This document shows positions 1 to 7,793 of a DNA stretch of 64,000 nt, piece after piece. The number at the start of each line of letters is the position of its first letter. Positions within the stretch are counted from its first letter, which is position 1. The stretch comes from Roseinatronobacter monicus. GTDB lineage: Bacteria > Pseudomonadota > Alphaproteobacteria > Rhodobacterales > Rhodobacteraceae. The stretch is taken from the NCBI RefSeq assembly GCF_006716865.1, contig NZ_VFPT01000001.1:1545001-1609000 (forward strand). The letters run 5' to 3'. The notes under the pieces are model-generated. The model had not been told where the DNA came from. It saw only the letters and a list, made by a program, of their open reading frames with translations, and searched no databases. Made by a program: the position numbers and the translations under genes.

Positions 1-457
1 AGAAAAACCTATACAAGCGTGACAAGTTCAGTGTCTATGGGGATTGATCTGAATCATATTGACCTGTTTTGAGCTGCGCTAGCTTTCTATTGTCTTGAGG
101 GGAAGGACGGACATGCCCGACACATTCCAATCATTCTCAGAGGCAAAACCTCGTCGGATTTGTCGGTCCGTGGAACTGCGTGAGAACGCAATCCTGAAGC
201 TGGCGCTAAGATCCCTGAAAGATGTGAAAGCCGCGCAAGATGCAAGTTGGCCGTGCCGTGTGCGCCCCACGCAGCAACTTCCGTCGCACCCTGATTTCCC
301 CGCGCGCCGCAATTTCCCCTTCTGACATTTCCTGACCTGCAATCTGAAGACTAGGCAGGTTGAATTTTCCGATATGCGCCCAAGGTCGCATTTGCCAAGT
401 TTCAGATTACCTGCCATCCTCATCCCCAAGTTTGGGCAGTGAAGGGAGGCGCTTGGC
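1..457. other. Upstream region without a confident gene
   Basis: No gene in this stretch can be supported. A possible 70-codon reading frame on the plus strand (113-325) has a purine-rich stretch (ggggaagga) before its ATG, but its product is arginine- and proline-rich, resembles no family I know and has no partner. Opposite-strand frames look like chance frames. The last 80 bases probably hold the promoter of the downstream xdhC-like gene, including a 14-base sequence that recurs before coxS. Confidence 0.5.
378..391 (+). promoter_or_regulatory. 14-bp sequence shared with the coxS upstream region
   Basis: GCCCAAGGTCGCAT occurs here, 66 bases before the xdhC-like start codon, and again at 2470-2483, 58 bases before the coxS start codon. 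Identical 14-mers at similar distances before two functionally linked genes suggest a shared operator. This is inference; no regulator is known from the window. Confidence 0.4.
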
Positions 458-1444
458 ATGGATGCCCGTTTTGACCAGATTCCCGAAATCGCCCTTGAGT
501 GGCATGAGGCCGAACGCGGGGCCGTTCTGGCAACTGTGGTTCAGACTTGGGGGTCGGCCCCAAGGCAGGCAGGCAGCCAGTTGGCGATTTCCGGCGCGGG
601 CGAGATTATGGGGTCTGTCTCGGGCGGCTGCGTCGAAGGCGCAGTGGTGGTCGAGGCGCTTGACGCGCTTGGCGATGGTATTCCGCGCCTTCTCAGCTTT
701 GGCGTGGCCGATGAGACTGCGTTCGAGGTGGGACTGGCCTGTGGCGGCACGATTGAGGTGCTGGTTGAACCCATTGGCGACGACAGCCCACGGCTTTCGG
801 CGTCCTTGCTGCGCGAACTGGTTGCCAAGCGCGCCGCGCGCGCGCCGGTTGCCTGCGTGACGGATATGACCGACTGGTCGCGCCACTTAAGCACCCCTGA
901 TGACCCTGACCTCGGCGACAGGTTCCGCCTTGACCAGTCGGGCCGTGATGAAGCGGGGCAGTTGGTGACCCTGCACAACCCGCCGTTGCAACTGGTCGTC
1001 GTGGGCGCTGTCCATATCGCGCAGGCGCTTTTGCCGATGGCGCGGCTTGCGGGATATGCGCCTGTGCTGGTCGATCCGCGCGACGCCTTTGCGTCTGAGC
1101 AGCGCTTTCCGGGCGAGAGGTTGCTTCATGACTGGCCGGATGAGGCCTTGGCCGCAATTGGGCTGGACGCGCGCACAGCGGTTGTGACCCTGACACATGA
1201 CGCCAAGCTGGATGATCCTGCCATCATTGCTGCATTGCATTCAGATGTCTTCTATCTGGGGTGTCTCGGCTCCACCCGCACCCATGCCAAGCGGCTGGAG
1301 CGGTTGCGCGCGGACGGGTTGTCAGAGGCGCAGCTCGCTCGCATCCACGCGCCTGTCGGTCTGAATATCGGGGCGCGCAGCCCGGCAGAGATTGCGGTGG
1401 CAACCCTCGCGCAGATCACACAAGCCTTGCGGGGGCCGCGATGA
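458..1444 (+). CDS. XdhC/CoxI family molybdenum hydroxylase maturation protein
   Basis: The 328-residue product resembles the XdhC/CoxI family, cytoplasmic proteins that bind molybdenum cofactor and help insert its sulfurated form into xanthine dehydrogenase or CO dehydrogenase type enzymes. The N-terminal XdhC/CoxI domain covers about residues 15-80, with the conserved SVSGGCVEGAV segment. The C-terminal Rossmann-like domain begins near LVVVGAVHIAQAL and ends with the GARSPAEIAVA motif. A GGGAGG ribosome binding site lies 8 bases before the ATG. The stop overlaps the next start as ATGA, so translation is probably coupled to the molybdopterin-binding protein. Its job is most likely maturation of the CoxSLM enzyme encoded downstream. 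Confidence 0.88.
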   Translation: MDARFDQIPEIALEWHEAERGAVLATVVQTWGSAPRQAGSQLAISGAGEIMGSVSGGCVEGAVVVEALDALGDGIPRLLSFGVADETAFEVGLACGGTIEVLVEPIGDDSPRLSASLLRELVAKRAARAPVACVTDMTDWSRHLSTPDDPDLGDRFRLDQSGRDEAGQLVTLHNPPLQLVVVGAVHIAQALLPMARLAGYAPVLVDPRDAFASEQRFPGERLLHDWPDEALAAIGLDARTAVVTLTHDAKLDDPAIIAALHSDVFYLGCLGSTRTHAKRLERLRADGLSEAQLARIHAPVGLNIGARSPAEIAVATLAQITQALRGPR

Positions 1445-2469
1445 AATTTGGACCCGTTGCAGTGTCTGACGCGGCAGGTGCCATTCTTGCGCATTCCATC
1501 GCGCTGGGGGCCACACGGTTGCGCAAGGGCAGGGTGCTGGACATCGCAGACCTGCACGCCCTGCACGCGGCGGGGCATGAACAGGTCACGGTTGCTCGGC
1601 TGGACGCCACCGACATGGACGAGGACGCCGCCGCTTTAGCGCTGGCGCGCGCGCTGGTGCCCGACCCAAAGGCGGCGGGTCTTGCGCTGAAACCCGTGGG
1701 CACCGGGCGGGTCAATATCGTGGCGCAGGGGCCGGGGGTGCTGAAGCTGCGCGCGGCACAGGTCCATGCCGTGAATGCAATTGACCCCGCGATAACAGTG
1801 GCGACCCTGCCGGATCTGATGCGGATGGACCCCGGCGCAATGGCGGCGACTGTCAAGATCATTGCCTATGGCGTGGCGGCATCTGCCGTGGCGCAAGCCT
1901 GTGCGGCGGGGCAGGGTGCTTTGCAGCTTCTTCCGCCTGTCTTGCGCCGTGCCAGTTTGATTCAGACGCGGGTGCGCCCCGACGAAGACGGGGCCAAGGG
2001 CCATGCCATCACCGCCGCCCGGTTGGAGCGGATGGGTGTGGCGCTTGACCCTGTATGTGTTGTGCCGCATCAGATCGCGCCCTTGGCGCAGACGTTGGAG
2101 AAGGCAACGGGCGAATTGGTGCTGATCCTGACCGGCTCTGCCACCTCTGATCTGTATGACACAGCCCCCGAAGCCCTGCGCCGCGCAGGCGGTAAGGTGG
2201 CGCATTTTGGCATGCCCGTAGACCCCGGCAATCTGTTGTTTCTGGGCCAGTTGGGTGCGCGCCCCGTAATTGGCCTGCCGGGTTGCGCCAAAAGTCCTGC
2301 GCTGAACGGTGCCGATTGGGTGATGGAGCGGATCATTTGCGGGCTTGACGTGACACCTGCTGATATCATGTCAATGGGTGTGGGCGGGCTGCTGAAAGAG
2401 ATACCCACCCGTCCGCGCCCGCGCAGACAAGGAGAGCCTGCGCAGCACCGCACTGCGCCAGTGGACTAA
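1441..2469 (+). CDS. Molybdopterin-binding (MoeA/MogA-like) protein
   Basis: The start is the ATG that overlaps the xdhC stop (ATGA), giving 342 residues; a longer frame exists upstream but lies inside xdhC. The C-terminal part carries a MoCF_biosynth-like fold with the segment ILTGSATSDLYDTAPEALRR and, after it, GARPVIGLPGCAKSPALNG. In many alphaproteobacteria this domain is fused to a MobA-like nucleotidyltransferase; here the protein stops after the molybdopterin-binding part and a free-standing MocA-like gene lies 25 kb away (27065-27667). A role in delivering or modifying molybdopterin for the neighbouring hydroxylase is likely. The last 25 residues are basic and low in complexity. Confidence 0.75.
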   Translation: MKFGPVAVSDAAGAILAHSIALGATRLRKGRVLDIADLHALHAAGHEQVTVARLDATDMDEDAAALALARALVPDPKAAGLALKPVGTGRVNIVAQGPGVLKLRAAQVHAVNAIDPAITVATLPDLMRMDPGAMAATVKIIAYGVAASAVAQACAAGQGALQLLPPVLRRASLIQTRVRPDEDGAKGHAITAARLERMGVALDPVCVVPHQIAPLAQTLEKATGELVLILTGSATSDLYDTAPEALRRAGGKVAHFGMPVDPGNLLFLGQLGARPVIGLPGCAKSPALNGADWVMERIICGLDVTPADIMSMGVGGLLKEIPTRPRPRRQGEPAQHRTAPVD

Positions 2470-2483
2470 GCCCAAGGTCGCAT
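2470..2483 (+). promoter_or_regulatory. Second copy of the 14-bp shared sequence
   Basis: This copy of GCCCAAGGTCGCAT starts immediately after the stop codon of the molybdopterin-binding gene and lies in the 72-base gap before coxS. It matches 378-391 exactly. The gap implies that coxSLM may have its own promoter as well as read-through from xdhC. Confidence 0.4.
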
Positions 2484-2541
2484 AGGCGGGGGAAAAAAAC
2501 CGTGTTTAACTGAACTCAGGATAATAAGTGGGAGGAAATTT

Positions 2542-3027
2542 ATGTCTCAGGTGAAGATGAAGGTAAATGGCCGCGAGGTCAGTGCGGATACAGAGGGGCG
2601 GACATTGCTGTCCAGCTATCTGCGCGATCTGCTGGGCCTGACCGGAACGCATGTGGGCTGTGACACCAGCCAATGCGGGGCCTGTGTGGTGCTGGTGCAC
2701 GGCAAGGCCATCAAATCGTGCACCGCATTCGCCGCCGATCTGGACGGGGCCGAGGTCACGACCGTGGAAGGCATGGCAAACCCCGACGGCAGTCTTGGCA
2801 AGATCCAGCAGGCATTTCAGGATTATCATGGGCTGCAATGCGGCTTTTGCACGCCCGGCATGGTGATGTCGACTGCGGCCTTGCTGGCCGAGAACCCAAC
2901 CCCCACCGAAGAAGAAGTGCGCCATTATCTGGAAGGCAATATCTGCCGCTGCACCGGGTATCAGAATATCGTGCGGTCCGTAATGGCCGCCTCCGGGCAG
3001 GATGCAGGCGCGCTTGCGGCAGAGTGA
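2542..3027 (+). CDS. coxS: Small [2Fe-2S] subunit of a molybdenum hydroxylase (CoxS type)
   Basis: This 161-residue subunit passes electrons between the molybdenum and FAD subunits. The plant-type [2Fe-2S] cluster ligands are C40, C45, C48 and C60, and the second cluster ligands are C100, C103, C135 and C137 (GFCTPGM and ICRCTGY). The size is normal for CoxS. A GGGAGGAAAT ribosome binding site precedes the ATG. The gene order S-L-M is that of form II (BMS-type) clusters, whereas true CO dehydrogenase operons are usually M-S-L. Confidence 0.93.
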   Translation: MSQVKMKVNGREVSADTEGRTLLSSYLRDLLGLTGTHVGCDTSQCGACVVLVHGKAIKSCTAFAADLDGAEVTTVEGMANPDGSLGKIQQAFQDYHGLQCGFCTPGMVMSTAALLAENPTPTEEEVRHYLEGNICRCTGYQNIVRSVMAASGQDAGALAAE

Positions 3028-3109
3028 TTTGCCCCTGAGCCAGTGAATTTCCGTGCGACAGGGCAGCTATGGTGCCGCCCGGCACGACCAGCGACAGATG
3101 GAGGATTTG

Positions 3110-5482
3110 ATGCCCAAAGATGACGGCATTGGCGCCAGCACCAAACGGCGCGAGGATGTGCGGTTCCTGACGGGGAACGGCAAGTATACCGATGACATTA
3201 ACCTGCGCGGCCAGAGTTTCGTGCATTTCCTGCGCTCGGATGTAGCGCATGGGCGCATCAATGGAATTGACACCGCAGCGGCCGAAGCCATGCCCGGTGT
3301 GCTCAAGGTCTTTACATCGGCCGATTTTGACAGCGCGGGTGGTATTCCCTGCGGCTGGCAGATCACCGACCGTTTTGGCGGCGTGATGCAAGAACCCAAG
3401 CATCCCATTTTGGCCGAAGGCAAAGTGCGCCATGTGGGCGACCCGATTGCTGCGGTCGTGGCCGAAACCTACGAGCAGGCGCGCGACGCCGCCGAGGCGA
3501 TCGAGGTTGATATCGAAGAGTTGGAAGCTGTGGTCGACATGAAGGCCGCGCTGGCCGACGGTGCACCAAAGGTGCATGACGAACTGACCTCGAACCTGTG
3601 CTATGACTGGGGCTTTGTCGAAGAAAACAAGGACGCGGTGAACGCGGCATTTGAGAGTGCCGCGCATGTCGTGTCGTTGGAATTGAGCAATAGCCGCCTT
3701 GTCGCCAACCCGATGGAGCCGCGCGTGGCGGTGGGCGATTACGACCCGTGGGGCGACAATCACACGCTCTATACCACCAGCCAGAACCCGCATGTGATCC
3801 GGCTGCTGATGGGTGCGTTCGTGCTCAATATCCCAGAGCACAAACTGCGCGTAGTGGCCCCGGATGTGGGCGGGGGCTTTGGCACAAAAATTTTCCACTA
3901 CGCAGAAGAGGCGTTTTGCACCTATGCGGCAAAAGTGCTGAAACGCCCTGTGAAATGGACCTCATCGCGCTCCGAGGCGTTCATCTCTGACGCGCATGGC
4001 CGCGACCACAAGACGAAGATCGAACTGGCGCTGGATGCGGAGCATAATTTCACCGCGCTGCGGACAGACACTTACGCGAATATGGGGGCGTATCTGTCGA
4101 CCTTCGCGCCCTCGGTCCCGACTTGGCTGCATGGCACTTTGATGGCCGGGAACTACCGCACGCCGCTGATTTATGTAAACGTCAAGGCGGTGTTCACCAA
4201 CACAGTGCCGGTTGACGCATATCGCGGTGCAGGCCGACCCGAAGCGACGTTCCAGCTTGAACGGCTGGTCGACAAGGCCGCGCGCGAACTGGGTGTGGAC
4301 CCGATTGAGTTGCGGCGCAAGAACTTCATCAGGGCCGATCAATTCCCGTACCAGACCCCGGTCGCGGTGGTCTATGACACAGGCAATTACGACGCCACGA
4401 TGGACAAGATGCTGGAGTTGTCGGACTATGCGAATTTCGACAAACGCGCTGCCGAGTCGAAAGCACGCGGCAAGCTGCGCGGTTTTGGCATCGCCCATTA
4501 CATCGAGGCTTGCGGAATCGCGCCCTCGAACCTTGTGGGGCAGTTGGGCGCGCGTGCTGGCCTGTATGAATCCGCGTCTGTGCGGGTTAATGCGACCGGC
4601 TCTATCAGCGTTTATACCGGCAGCCACAGCCATGGGCAGGGGCACGAGACCAGCTTTGCGCAAGTGGTGGCCGAGATGATCGGGATTGATACCAACAGCA
4701 TTGAAATTCACCACGGCGACACGGCGAACACCCCAATGGGCATGGGCACCTACGGGTCGCGGTCCTTGGCCGTGGGCGGGTCTGCGATTGTAAAGGCCAC
4801 GAATAAGATCATCGACAAGGCCAAGAAGATCGCCGCCCATCTGCTTGAAGCGGCCCCCGAAGATATCGAGCTGAAGGACGGCAAGTTCAGCGTGGCGGGA
4901 ACCGATAAATCCGTAGATTGGTCCGGCGTCACACTGGCCGCCTATGTTCCACACAATTACCCGCTGGAAGATCTGGAACCGGGGCTGGAAGAAACCGCCT
5001 TCTATGATCCGTCGAACTTCACCTACCCATCAGGCGCTTATGGCTGCGAGATTGAGCTGGACCCGGAAACCGGTAAGATCGACATCCTGCGCTTCATCGC
5101 GGCAGATGATTTCGGCAATATCGTCAACCCGATGATCGTTGAAGGTCAGGTGCATGGCGGGATCGCGCAGGGGATCGGTCAGGCTTTGCTGGAAAACTGC
5201 GTCTATGACGATCAGGGCCAGTTGTTGTCGGGCAGTTATATGGATTACGCCATGCCGCGCGCTGATGATGTGCGGGGCTTCACAGTGGATCATAGCTGCA
5301 TCACACCCTGCACGCACAACCCGCTGGGCGTAAAAGGCTGCGGCGAAGCCGGGGCCATCGGATCACCGCCAGCAGTGGTCAATGCTGCAATTGATGCGCT
5401 GCACCGTGCGGGCCATACGCATGTCACGCATATCGACATGCCCCTGACGCCCTCGCGCGTCTGGGCGGCCATGAAAGGTTGA
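3110..5482 (+). CDS. coxL: Large molybdenum-binding subunit, form II CoxL
   Basis: The product is the catalytic molybdopterin-cytosine-dinucleotide subunit of a xanthine dehydrogenase/CO dehydrogenase family enzyme. I place the start at the ATG at 3110, which follows GGAGGA and gives 790 residues; the open frame extends 19 codons further up without a good ribosome site. Residues 370-376 read AYRGAGR, the form II active-site motif; form I enzymes that oxidise CO have AYxCSFR. The catalytic glutamate of the family is present in GCGEAG (E746). Form II enzymes have uncertain substrates, so CO oxidation should not be assumed. The FAD subunit gene follows after 13 bases. Confidence 0.92.
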   Translation: MPKDDGIGASTKRREDVRFLTGNGKYTDDINLRGQSFVHFLRSDVAHGRINGIDTAAAEAMPGVLKVFTSADFDSAGGIPCGWQITDRFGGVMQEPKHPILAEGKVRHVGDPIAAVVAETYEQARDAAEAIEVDIEELEAVVDMKAALADGAPKVHDELTSNLCYDWGFVEENKDAVNAAFESAAHVVSLELSNSRLVANPMEPRVAVGDYDPWGDNHTLYTTSQNPHVIRLLMGAFVLNIPEHKLRVVAPDVGGGFGTKIFHYAEEAFCTYAAKVLKRPVKWTSSRSEAFISDAHGRDHKTKIELALDAEHNFTALRTDTYANMGAYLSTFAPSVPTWLHGTLMAGNYRTPLIYVNVKAVFTNTVPVDAYRGAGRPEATFQLERLVDKAARELGVDPIELRRKNFIRADQFPYQTPVAVVYDTGNYDATMDKMLELSDYANFDKRAAESKARGKLRGFGIAHYIEACGIAPSNLVGQLGARAGLYESASVRVNATGSISVYTGSHSHGQGHETSFAQVVAEMIGIDTNSIEIHHGDTANTPMGMGTYGSRSLAVGGSAIVKATNKIIDKAKKIAAHLLEAAPEDIELKDGKFSVAGTDKSVDWSGVTLAAYVPHNYPLEDLEPGLEETAFYDPSNFTYPSGAYGCEIELDPETGKIDILRFIAADDFGNIVNPMIVEGQVHGGIAQGIGQALLENCVYDDQGQLLSGSYMDYAMPRADDVRGFTVDHSCITPCTHNPLGVKGCGEAGAIGSPPAVVNAAIDALHRAGHTHVTHIDMPLTPSRVWAAMKG

Positions 5483-5495
5483 GGGAGGAAAACCC

Positions 5496-6284
5496 ATGCA
5501 TAATTTTGAGTTCGTGAAACCCAGCAGCATCGCCGAGGCTGTTGCCGCCCTCTCCAACGAGGACGCACAACCCTTGTCGGGCGGGCAAACCCTGATCCCC
5601 TCGATGAAGGCGCGGTTGAATGCGCCGGAAACACTTGTCAGCCTAACCGGCATCCCCGAAATGCAGGGGGTTTGCCCGGATGGGGACAGCCTTGTTATTG
5701 GTGCGGCCACAACCCACGCCACGGTCGCGGAACAAGCGGCAGGGCATTTCCCCGGCCTTGCAGCGCTTGCAGGCCAGATTGGCGACCCTGCGGTGCGCAA
5801 TCGCGGCACTCTGGGCGGCAGTCTGGCCAATAACGACCCCTCTGCCTGCTACCCTGCGGCGGTGCTTGGCACAGGGGCGACCATCGTCACCAATACCCGT
5901 GAAATTGCTGCGGATGATTATTTTCAAGGCATGTTCACCACAGCACTGGACGAAGGCGAGATCATCACCTCGGTGCGGTTTCCCATTGCCGAGAAATCGG
6001 CCTATGCGAAATTCCTGCAACCGGCGTCGCGGTTCGCGCTGACGGGCGTGTTTGTGGCGAAATACGCAACTGGTGTGCGCGTCGCTGTGACCGGCGCATC
6101 TGAGATCGGCGTTTTTCGCTGGACCGAAGCCGAAGCCGCCTTGTCGCAGGAGTTTTCGGCAGATGCGATTTCCGGGCTGACATGCTCTTCTGACGAGATG
6201 ATCTCGGATTTGCACGGCACACCTGAATACCGCGCGCATCTGGTCGGTGTGATGACGCGGCGGGCCGTTGCCGCTGCAAAGTAA
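5496..6284 (+). CDS. coxM: FAD-binding medium subunit of a molybdenum hydroxylase (CoxM type)
   Basis: The 262-residue product has the two FAD-binding signatures of CoxM/XdhB proteins, SGGQTL at 28-33 and LGGSLANNDPS at 106-116, followed by the CO dehydrogenase flavoprotein C-terminal domain. It completes the S-L-M heterotrimer and would pass electrons to the quinone pool or another acceptor. GGGAGG precedes the ATG. It is the last gene of the module; a strong terminator follows. No coxD, coxE, coxF or coxG type accessory genes follow in this window. Confidence 0.92.
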   Translation: MHNFEFVKPSSIAEAVAALSNEDAQPLSGGQTLIPSMKARLNAPETLVSLTGIPEMQGVCPDGDSLVIGAATTHATVAEQAAGHFPGLAALAGQIGDPAVRNRGTLGGSLANNDPSACYPAAVLGTGATIVTNTREIAADDYFQGMFTTALDEGEIITSVRFPIAEKSAYAKFLQPASRFALTGVFVAKYATGVRVAVTGASEIGVFRWTEAEAALSQEFSADAISGLTCSSDEMISDLHGTPEYRAHLVGVMTRRAVAAAK

Positions 6285-6304
6285 CGCTTCGCCAGAGCAC
6301 CAAC

Positions 6305-6333
6305 AAAGAGGGCCGCATCTGGCCCTCTTTTTT
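6305..6333 (+). terminator. Intrinsic terminator after coxM
   Basis: A perfect 10-bp stem (AAAGAGGGCC, loop GCATCT, GGCCCTCTTT) runs into further T residues 20 bases after the coxM stop. It ends the molybdenum hydroxylase operon. Confidence 0.9.
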
Positions 6334-6401
6334 CTATTTCGCCTTGGAATCCTTCGGCAGATGCTTAGCTTGTGCAGCAATCATCACCGACAGGAGTCTT
6401 C

Positions 6402-7103
6402 ATGAGTATCGATCTGCATTACTGGCCCACGCCCAATGGCTGGAAAGTTTCTATCGCATTAGAGGAAATGGGCCTGCCCTACGCAGTGCACTATGTGAAT
6501 ATCGGGGCGGGTGACCAGTTCAAACCCGATTTCCTGAAAATCGCGCCAAATAACCGGATGCCTGCGATTACCGATCCAGAGGGTCCAGATGGCGCGCCGA
6601 TCTCGATTTTTGAATCGGGTGCAATTTTGCAGTATCTGGCGCGTAAAACCGGCCAGTTCGGGGGCAAGACCGAGCGCGACCGTATTGCGGTAGATCAATG
6701 GTTGATGTGGCAGATGGGTGGCTTGGGGCCAATGGCCGGTCAGGCGCATCACTTCCTGAAATATGCCCCGGCGCTGGAGACACCCCAAGACCTGCCATAT
6801 GCCAAGGATCGTTACCGCAACGAGGTGGCGCGACTGCTGGGGGTGTTGGACAAGCAACTGGCGACAAATGAATATGTCGCAGGGGCCGAGTATTCCATCG
6901 CGGATATGGCGATCTGGCCTTGGGCTATTTTGTGGGAAGGACAGCAGCAAACGCTGGACGACAAACCCGCTCTGGCCCGCTGGCTGGATCTGGTTGGCGC
7001 GCGTCCTGCGGTTCAGAAAGGCAAGGCGCTTGGCGAAGAAAAGCGCTCCAACGTGCAAGATGACAAGGAAGCGCAAAAAGTGCTGTTTGGAAAGCGCGAC
7101 TGA
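6402..7103 (+). CDS. yfcG: Nu-class glutathione transferase / disulfide-bond reductase, YfcG-like
   Basis: The 233-residue protein has the thioredoxin-like N-terminal domain with the TPNG motif (residues 10-13) that contacts glutathione in YfcG, the ESGAILQYLA segment that binds the gamma-glutamyl part, and an all-helical C-terminal domain with GGLGPMAGQ. These features are those of the nu class, which reduces disulfides of small molecules rather than conjugating electrophiles. The ATG at 6402 follows CAGGAG; an open frame extends ten codons further up without a good site. It is a single gene between a terminator and the convergent yciB gene. Confidence 0.9.
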   Translation: MSIDLHYWPTPNGWKVSIALEEMGLPYAVHYVNIGAGDQFKPDFLKIAPNNRMPAITDPEGPDGAPISIFESGAILQYLARKTGQFGGKTERDRIAVDQWLMWQMGGLGPMAGQAHHFLKYAPALETPQDLPYAKDRYRNEVARLLGVLDKQLATNEYVAGAEYSIADMAIWPWAILWEGQQQTLDDKPALARWLDLVGARPAVQKGKALGEEKRSNVQDDKEAQKVLFGKRD

Positions 7104-7113
7104 TTATGGGGCA

Positions 7114-7134
7114 GGGCGGGGAATGCCCCCGCCC
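7114..7134. terminator. GC-rich hairpin between convergent genes
   Basis: GGGCGGGG, a 4-base loop region and CCCCCGCCC form a strong stem between the yfcG-like stop and the yciB stop. There is no T tract on either side, so termination is plausible but not certain. Confidence 0.4.
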
Positions 7135-7143
7135 GATCCATTC

Positions 7144-7743
7144 TCAGTCTTTTGGGGCCGAGCTGTAGCGTTCAAACAGTTTCGCTTGCGCCATGAAAAA
7201 CCCGAACAATGCCAGCGGCAGCACGAATGTGCGGAAATTGACCCAAGCATCCGTAGACATCGTGCGCCAGACAATTTCATTGGTGCAGGCCATCGCTGCG
7301 AACATCAGCGCCAGTCGTTTGGTCAGCAGCATCCAGCCGTCATGCGTCAGCGGCAATGCGCCCTCCATCACCATTTCCAGCCAGCTTTGCCCGCGCGACA
7401 AACCAAGTGCCAGCAATAGGGCAAAAATCATATAGACCGCAGTGGGCTTCATCTTGAAGAATCGCTCGTCGTTCAGCCAGACCGTCAAGCCGCCGAACAA
7501 GACCACCATCACCAAAGTCACCAGTTGCAACCGGCTCAGCCGTCCCGACAGCTTCCACAACACAAATGTTGCCACTGCCATCAGCGGTATGAACGCTGCT
7601 GTCAGAAGGATAAAGGCATCGTATTCCGTGCCGCCAATGACATAGGTTTGGCCGCGCGTGGTGATATAGCCCACGAAGAACAGAAATACCGGCCCAAGCT
7701 CTAGCCCGATTTTTACAGCGGGGGACACCTGCTTGTCTGACAT
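7144..7743 (-). CDS. yciB: Inner-membrane septation protein, YciB/IspZ family
   Basis: The 199-residue protein has five to six hydrophobic segments and the family hallmarks ELGPVFLFFVGY near the N-terminus, WLNDERFFKMKPT in the middle and NEIVWRTMSTDAWVNF toward the end. YciB proteins sit in the inner membrane and affect cell-envelope synthesis and septation. Length is normal. The gene is separated by 50 bases from the start-distal end of the 975-residue gene upstream on the same strand. Confidence 0.92.
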   Translation of the reverse strand: MSDKQVSPAVKIGLELGPVFLFFVGYITTRGQTYVIGGTEYDAFILLTAAFIPLMAVATFVLWKLSGRLSRLQLVTLVMVVLFGGLTVWLNDERFFKMKPTAVYMIFALLLALGLSRGQSWLEMVMEGALPLTHDGWMLLTKRLALMFAAMACTNEIVWRTMSTDAWVNFRTFVLPLALFGFFMAQAKLFERYSSAPKD

Positions 7744-7793
7744 GTCTTTTCCTTGGTCAATTTCGGCTGTGTCGCCTTATCGGTGCTGTTGGA

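Noticed and set aside
79..459. 126-codon frame on the minus strand upstream of xdhC
   Set aside because: No recognisable domain, no good ribosome site, and it would cross the likely xdhC promoter.
2542..6284. Reading the coxSLM genes as a true aerobic CO dehydrogenase
   Set aside because: The active-site motif is AYRGAGR (form II) and the gene order is S-L-M, so CO oxidation is not supported.
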